Shown here: one piece after another, positions 16,043 through 19,208 of the stretch | Position numbering within the stretch: the stretch's first letter is position 1 | Layout of the letters: every line of letters starts with the position of its first letter | Assembly: GCA_947483645.1 (NCBI GenBank) | Contig: CANKLS010000028.1 | Span: 1-19,208, forward strand | From: Bradymonadales bacterium | GTDB taxonomy: Bacteria > Myxococcota > Bradymonadia > REDH01 | Length of the DNA: 19,208 nucleotides | Direction: 5' to 3' | Position numbers and translations under genes: made by a program | The notes under the pieces: model-generated | Told to the model about the DNA's origin: nothing | Databases searched by the model: none | Seen by the model: the letters and a program-made list of their open reading frames with translations, nothing else

Positions 16043-17193
16043 GACTCGAACTCTTCGAAGTCCTCGAAATCGGCCGGCCCTTCGTCTTCGAAGTCGACCT
16101 GTGTGGTCTCTTCGGTGAGGATGAGTTCGGCGGGGATCTCGATCTCGGGGACCGTGAAGTGGGCCTTGTCGGGTGCCGGTGTGGTCTCCCAGAGGGCGCC
16201 CATGGCGTCGACGATGCCCCGTAGTCCGGCGCGCGTGGCGGAGGAGAAGGCGAAGAAGCTATGGCCGAGGGCCTCGAAGTGGGCGCGAATCTCGGGCTCT
16301 CGTGCTGCGACGTATGGCAGGTCCATCTTGCCGAGTGCGACGATCTGGGGGCGGGTAGCGAGCGAAGGCGAAAACTTGGCGATCTCGTTCATGAGGGTCT
16401 CGAAGTCGGCGATCGGATCGCGACCGGTCTCGTCGAGAAGATCGGGATCGAGGACCTCGATGACATGGCAGAGGGCTCTGCAGCGCTCGACATGGCGGAG
16501 GAACTGGATGCCGAGACCGCGTCCATCGGCGGCGCCTTCGATGATACCAGGGATGTCGGCGACGACGAAGGAGGCCTCTTCGTGGAACCGCACGAGGCCG
16601 AGGTTCGGTACGAGGGTGGTGAAATGGTAGTCGGCGATCTTGGGTCGCGCGTTCGAGATGACCGAGATGAGCGTGGACTTGCCGACGCTGGGGAAGCCGA
16701 TGATGCCGATATCGGCAAGGAGCTTGATCTCGAGCTGGATAAGGCGTGTGACGCCGGGCTCGCCGGGCTGACAGAAGTGGGGCGCCTGGTTGACGCTGTT
16801 CTTGAAGAAGCTGTTGCCCTTTCCGCCCCGTCCGCCCTTGACGACGACGTAGCGTGCCCCGATCGTGGCGAGGTCAGTGATGAACTCTTCCGTTTCTGCG
16901 TCGCGCAGGATGGTTCCTACGGGGAGGCGGATAATGAGGTCATCGCCATTGGAGCCGTCCTGGTTCTTGGGACGGCCGGGTTGGCCGTGCTCGGCGGCCA
17001 TGTGGCGCTTGAAACGGAAGTCGAGGAGCGAGCCTATGTTGGCGTCGGCTACGAGGATGACGCTGCCGCCATCGCCGCCGTTGCCACCTGCGGGGCCGCC
17101 CTTGGGGACGTAGGTTTCGCGGCGGAAGGCGACGGCGCCCTTACCGCCATTACCGGCAGAGGTACGAATGGTGACGCAGTCGACGAAGCGCAT
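16039..17193 (-). CDS. obgE: Obg family GTPase (ObgE/CgtA)
   Basis: A 384-residue GTPase acting in late 50S ribosome assembly and stringent control. The glycine-rich Obg fold covers about 1-158 (SAGNGGKGAVAFRRE, GGPAGGNGGDGGSV). G motifs: G1 GFPSVGKST (166-174), switch HFTTLVPNLG (190-199), G3 DIPGIIEG (213-220), G5 SSAT (317-320). The G4 motif reads GKMD (288-291), where NKxD is usual. After the G domain the protein ends in a short acidic tail (FEDEGPADFEDFEEFES) instead of the OCT domain of some homologues. No good ribosome binding site precedes the ATG. It follows rplU and rpmA as in most bacteria, but a terminator-like hairpin stands between. Its stop overlaps that of the convergent microprotein. 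Confidence 0.96.
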   Translation of the reverse strand: MRFVDCVTIRTSAGNGGKGAVAFRRETYVPKGGPAGGNGGDGGSVILVADANIGSLLDFRFKRHMAAEHGQPGRPKNQDGSNGDDLIIRLPVGTILRDAETEEFITDLATIGARYVVVKGGRGGKGNSFFKNSVNQAPHFCQPGEPGVTRLIQLEIKLLADIGIIGFPSVGKSTLISVISNARPKIADYHFTTLVPNLGLVRFHEEASFVVADIPGIIEGAADGRGLGIQFLRHVERCRALCHVIEVLDPDLLDETGRDPIADFETLMNEIAKFSPSLATRPQIVALGKMDLPYVAAREPEIRAHFEALGHSFFAFSSATRAGLRGIVDAMGALWETTPAPDKAHFTVPEIEIPAELILTEETTQVDFEDEGPADFEDFEEFES

Positions 17194-17220
17194 CTTTGAG
17201 AGAGCCAGAAGAGGGGGTGC

Positions 17221-17259
17221 AAAACGAACGAAGGGCGACTGGTAACGACCAGCCGCCCT
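17221..17259 (-). terminator. Rho-independent-type terminator between rpmA and obgE
   Basis: On the minus strand 17232-17259 folds into a 12-pair stem (AGGGCGGCTGGT with ACCAGTCGCCCT, one G-U pair) and a CGTT loop, followed by TCGTTCGTTTTG, a broken T-rich tract. It starts 18 bases after the rpmA stop and 38 bases before the obgE start. The interrupted T tract suggests partial termination, which would lower obgE relative to the ribosomal proteins. On the plus strand one A-C mismatch spoils the stem and no T run follows, so the signal is directional. Confidence 0.72.
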
Positions 17260-17277
17260 GCGACAGCGGAGGGCTTG

Positions 17278-17538
17278 TTAGGCCTCGGCGGGAAGGATGC
17301 TGACGGAGCGCCTTCCGCCAGCGCCGACGGAGAAGAAGACCACGCCGTCGATGAGGGCAAAGAGGGTGAAGTCACGCCCCATGCCCATGTTGTTTCCGGG
17401 GTGGAACTTGGTGCCGACCTGGCGAACAATGATGTTCCCAGCGCGGACAACCTGACCGCCAAACCGCTTTACGCCGCGGCGTTGACCGCCGGAATCGCGA
17501 CCGTTGCGCGATGAACCTTGACCTTTTTTATGTGCCAT
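17278..17538 (-). CDS. rpmA: 50S ribosomal protein L27
   Basis: An 86-residue ribosomal protein near the peptidyl transferase centre. The sequence starts [18 protein letters not shown], contains [19 protein letters not shown] and [19 protein letters not shown], all classic L27 features, and is full length. The N-terminus has no cleaved extension of the kind seen in Firmicutes. GGAG lies six bases before the ATG. It follows rplU after 21 bases and is followed by a terminator-like hairpin. Confidence 0.98.
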   Translation of the reverse strand: MAHKKGQGSSRNGRDSGGQRRGVKRFGGQVVRAGNIIVRQVGTKFHPGNNMGMGRDFTLFALIDGVVFFSVGAGGRRSVSILPAEA

Positions 17539-17559
17539 GACGAGCTCCGGAGCGGCAGA

Positions 17560-17889
17560 TCAACCAGTGATGCTGGTGATACGAATGCGGGTGAAATACT
17601 GACGGTGACCGCGCCGACGCTGGCTGTTCTTGCGGCGACGAATCTTGAAGATGATGACCTTCTTGGCGCGAGCCTGGGCGATGACGGTCGCCGAGACGGT
17701 GGCGCCAGCGACGTGCGGGCGGCCGACCTTGATGGAGCTGCCATCACCGAGGGCGAGCACCTCGGAGAAGACAATGTTCTCGCCGAGGGCGCGGGGGTTC
17801 TGGTTGTCGTCAAGCAGCCGCTCAATGTTGAGGGAGTCTCCCTCTCTGACGCGATATTGCTTGCCACCGGTACGAATGATTGCGTGCAT
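17560..17889 (-). CDS. rplU: 50S ribosomal protein L21
   Basis: A 109-residue ribosomal protein that binds 23S rRNA. Starts [18 protein letters not shown] and ends with the basic [19 protein letters not shown] region typical of L21. The start is ATG 17887-17889, with GAGG five bases upstream; the longer open frame to 17937 adds 16 residues that do not belong to the family. The first gene of the rplU-rpmA pair, it is divergent from mdh. Its own promoter and an 83-base leader lie upstream. Confidence 0.97.
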   Translation of the reverse strand: MHAIIRTGGKQYRVREGDSLNIERLLDDNQNPRALGENIVFSEVLALGDGSSIKVGRPHVAGATVSATVIAQARAKKVIIFKIRRRKNSQRRRGHRQYFTRIRITSITG

Positions 17890-17933
17890 ATGATCCTCGA
17901 GTGCAGTGCGGGGGAAGTGAATTCGCTTGACCC

Positions 17934-17957
17934 GCAAGCCACAAATCTCACGCTTGC
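17934..17957 (-). promoter_or_regulatory. Hairpin in the rplU leader
   Basis: On the minus strand GCAAGC (17952-17957) and GCTTGC (17934-17939) can form a six-pair stem with a 12-base loop (GTGAGATTTGTG) in the leader of the rplU message. Ribosomal protein genes are often self-regulated by binding of their own product to a leader structure, so this is a candidate. No match to a named leader motif is claimed. Confidence 0.35.
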
Positions 17958-17979
17958 CGAGATGGCGAGCGGGAGGCGG

Positions 17980-18008
17980 GTTCTAGCGGAAGCAGGGGAG
18001 AGCGTCAA
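17980..18008 (-). promoter_or_regulatory. Probable sigma70-type promoter of rplU-rpmA
   Basis: On the minus strand the -35 box TTGACG (18003-18008; five of six consensus bases) is followed by 17 bases and a -10 box TAGAAC (17980-17985; four of six). Transcription would start near 17973, giving a leader of about 83 bases. This is the best promoter match in the 276-base gap between rplU and mdh; no convincing match was found for mdh itself on the plus strand. Confidence 0.6.
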
Positions 18009-18019
18009 GGTGTTGGCGG

Positions 18020-18054
18020 GCCTCGGCGGATCCTGCCGGAGGTGGCGCCGAGGC
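18020..18054. repeat. Perfect 9-base inverted repeat between rplU and mdh
   Basis: GCCTCGGCG (18020-18028) and its exact reverse complement CGCCGAGGC (18046-18054) flank a 17-base centre. It lies just upstream of the predicted rplU -35 box and about 110 bases before mdh. There is no T run on either side, so it is not a terminator. Perfect 9+9 arms suggest an operator or a cruciform-forming site; the role is unknown. Confidence 0.45.
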
Positions 18055-18165
18055 AGAAAGTTGCCGAATCCGTTGACGGGGCGGCCCGAAGGTGCTTGCT
18101 CGCGCGGCACAATGCGGAGCAGCGGACCACCTCCGTTCTCCCCGGACTTAGCCCTGAGGATCCCC

Positions 18166-19158
18166 ATGTCGAAGCCCCCCGTTCGTGTTGCCGTAACCGG
18201 CGCTGCTGGTCAGATCGCCTACAGCCTGCTCTTCCGCATCGCCTCCGGCGACCTGCTCGGCAAGGACCAGCCGGTCATCCTCCACCTCATTGACCTTCCA
18301 CCCTTCCTGGATGCGGCGCGCGGCGTCGTCATGGAGATCGAGGACTGCGCCTTCCCCACCTACGCCGGTAGCGTGGTGACCGCCGATGCGGCCGAGGGCT
18401 TCGGCGAAGTGAATGTGGCGCTGCTCGTCGGTGCGAAGCCTCGCGGCCCGGGCATGGAGCGGGCCGACCTCCTCAAAGACAACGGCAAGATCTTCATCGA
18501 GCAGGGCGACTCCATCGACCAGAATGCCCACCCCGATGTGAAGGTGCTTGTGGTCGGAAACCCCTGCAACACCAACTGCCTCATCGCAGCGTCGCGGGCC
18601 AAGCGGACCAACCCCCGCAACTACACGGCCATGACCCGTCTCGACCAGAACCGGGCTGTCGGCCAGCTCGCCATTCGTGCCGGTGCCATGCCCGGCGATG
18701 TGCGGAACATCGCGATCTGGGGCAACCACTCCCCGACCATGTTCCCCAACTTCTACGAGGCCACCATCGGCGGAAAGGCGGTGACCGAGGTCATCACCGA
18801 CGAGGCCTGGCTCAAGGGCGACTTCATCAGCCGCGTGCAGAAGCGTGGCGCAGAGGTCATCAACGCTCGCGGCAAGTCGTCGGCAGCCTCTGCTGCCAAC
18901 GCGGCCATCGACCACATCTACTCGTGGGCCACGGGCTCGGTGCCGGGCGACTACACCTCGATGGCAGTGGTATCGGACGGCTCCTACGGCATCCCCGAGG
19001 GCCTCGTCTTCTCCTACCCGGTGAAGATTACCGCGCCCTGGCAATACGAGATCGTGCAGGGCCAGCAGCTCAACGAGCATGCGCAGGCGGCCATCAAGGT
19101 GACGACCGACGAGCTCCTCGGCGAGCGTGACGCCGTCAAAGAGATGATCGCTGGCTAG
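18166..19158 (+). CDS. mdh: Malate dehydrogenase (type 2, cytosolic-like)
   Basis: A 330-residue NAD-dependent enzyme converting malate and oxaloacetate in the TCA cycle. The Rossmann motif is [15 protein letters not shown]; the acidic residue after the second strand is Asp43 in LIDLPP, in keeping with NAD. Catalytic residues: Asp160 and Arg163 in TRLDQNRA, His188 in IWGNHSP, with substrate arginines Arg93 and Arg99 in [13 protein letters not shown]. The [12 protein letters not shown] motif marks the Thermus/actinobacterial-type branch rather than the E. coli-type branch. Start: GAGGA (18156-18160) lies five bases before ATG 18166; the open frame upstream is only the antisense of rplU. Its stop shares CTAG with the stop of the next gene on the minus strand. 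Confidence 0.96.
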   Translation: MSKPPVRVAVTGAAGQIAYSLLFRIASGDLLGKDQPVILHLIDLPPFLDAARGVVMEIEDCAFPTYAGSVVTADAAEGFGEVNVALLVGAKPRGPGMERADLLKDNGKIFIEQGDSIDQNAHPDVKVLVVGNPCNTNCLIAASRAKRTNPRNYTAMTRLDQNRAVGQLAIRAGAMPGDVRNIAIWGNHSPTMFPNFYEATIGGKAVTEVITDEAWLKGDFISRVQKRGAEVINARGKSSAASAANAAIDHIYSWATGSVPGDYTSMAVVSDGSYGIPEGLVFSYPVKITAPWQYEIVQGQQLNEHAQAAIKVTTDELLGERDAVKEMIAG

Positions 19159-19208
19159 AGCGCTGCGACGGCGCGGGCGAGCTCATACTCGTCGCCGCCG
19201 ATCGCACC
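19155..19208 (-). CDS. 3' end of a gene running into the window from the right
   Basis: On the minus strand an open frame of 17 codons enters from the window edge and stops at TAG (19155-19157). The end reads [17 protein letters not shown], with codon use like the neighbours. The stop overlaps the mdh stop, as in the other convergent pairs here. It is too short to name; a real gene is inferred from composition and layout only. Confidence 0.45.
   Translation of the reverse strand, partial: GAIGGDEYELARAVAAL

Noticed and set aside
16261..17199. A 312-codon open frame on the plus strand opposite obgE
   Set aside because: An Asp/Glu/Val-rich shadow of the Obg glycine-rich region; no signal or motif.
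18073..18113. Promoter for mdh using TTGACG and CACAAT
   Set aside because: The spacing is 29 bases, far outside the usual 16-18.
17518..18165. In-frame upstream extension of mdh
   Set aside because: The extra 216 codons are the antisense of rplU and its leader; the ribosome binding site and family start both point to ATG 18166.
1..19208. tRNA, rRNA, CRISPR, insertion sequences, phage or defence genes
   Set aside because: No cloverleaf-like segments, no regularly spaced repeats, no transposase, integrase, nuclease or methylase motifs were seen; nearly all bases belong to core genes.

Overview
The window is a GC-rich, densely packed stretch of core bacterial chromosome. Nothing in it looks like a phage, transposon, CRISPR array or genomic island. 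Gene content and order suggest a Gram-negative bacterium of the former Deltaproteobacteria, most likely Myxococcota-like. The signs are an Mfd gene followed by a parvulin lipoprotein and SurA, a membrane-sector-only ATP synthase cluster (atpZ-atpI-atpB-atpE, with no F1 genes here), heme synthesis through HemL, and a protein whose two end domains resemble proteins I associate with myxobacteria. The lineage is an inference from family resemblance; no search was possible.

Layout. (1) 1-7678, plus strand: a tight run of hflX (5' end missing), a c-type cytochrome lipoprotein, mfd, a parvulin-like lipoprotein, surA and pdxA, joined by overlaps or gaps of a few bases. (2) 7675-13627, minus strand: gyrA, hemL, atpZ, an atpI-like gene, atpB and atpE, all read in one direction from a good sigma70-type promoter upstream of gyrA. 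(3) 13813-14754, plus: an outer-membrane-type beta-barrel protein, divergent from gyrA. (4) 14762-15751, minus: a two-ended protein of unknown function. (5) 15878-16042, plus: a 54-residue single-pass membrane microprotein. (6) 16039-17889, minus: rplU, rpmA and obgE, with a rho-independent-type hairpin between rpmA and obgE. (7) 18166-19158, plus: malate dehydrogenase. (8) 19155-19208, minus: the apparent 3' end of a further gene.

The genes cover DNA maintenance and repair (gyrA, mfd), ribosome assembly and GTPase control (hflX, rplU, rpmA, obgE), outer-membrane biogenesis (surA, the parvulin lipoprotein, the barrel protein), cofactor synthesis (pdxA for PLP, hemL for tetrapyrroles; HemL itself uses PLP) and energy metabolism (ATP synthase Fo, mdh, cytochrome c).

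I found no convincing undescribed multi-gene system. The points most worth a second look are: three convergent gene pairs whose stop codons share the same four bases (7675, 16039, 19155); a hairpin that would hide the ribosome binding site of atpE; a glutamine at the quinolone-contact position of GyrA and an acidic insert in its C-terminal domain; a Gly in place of the Asn of the NKxD motif of Obg; a partial sodium-type ion-binding signature in AtpE; and two unrecognised proteins (14762-15751 and 15878-16042).
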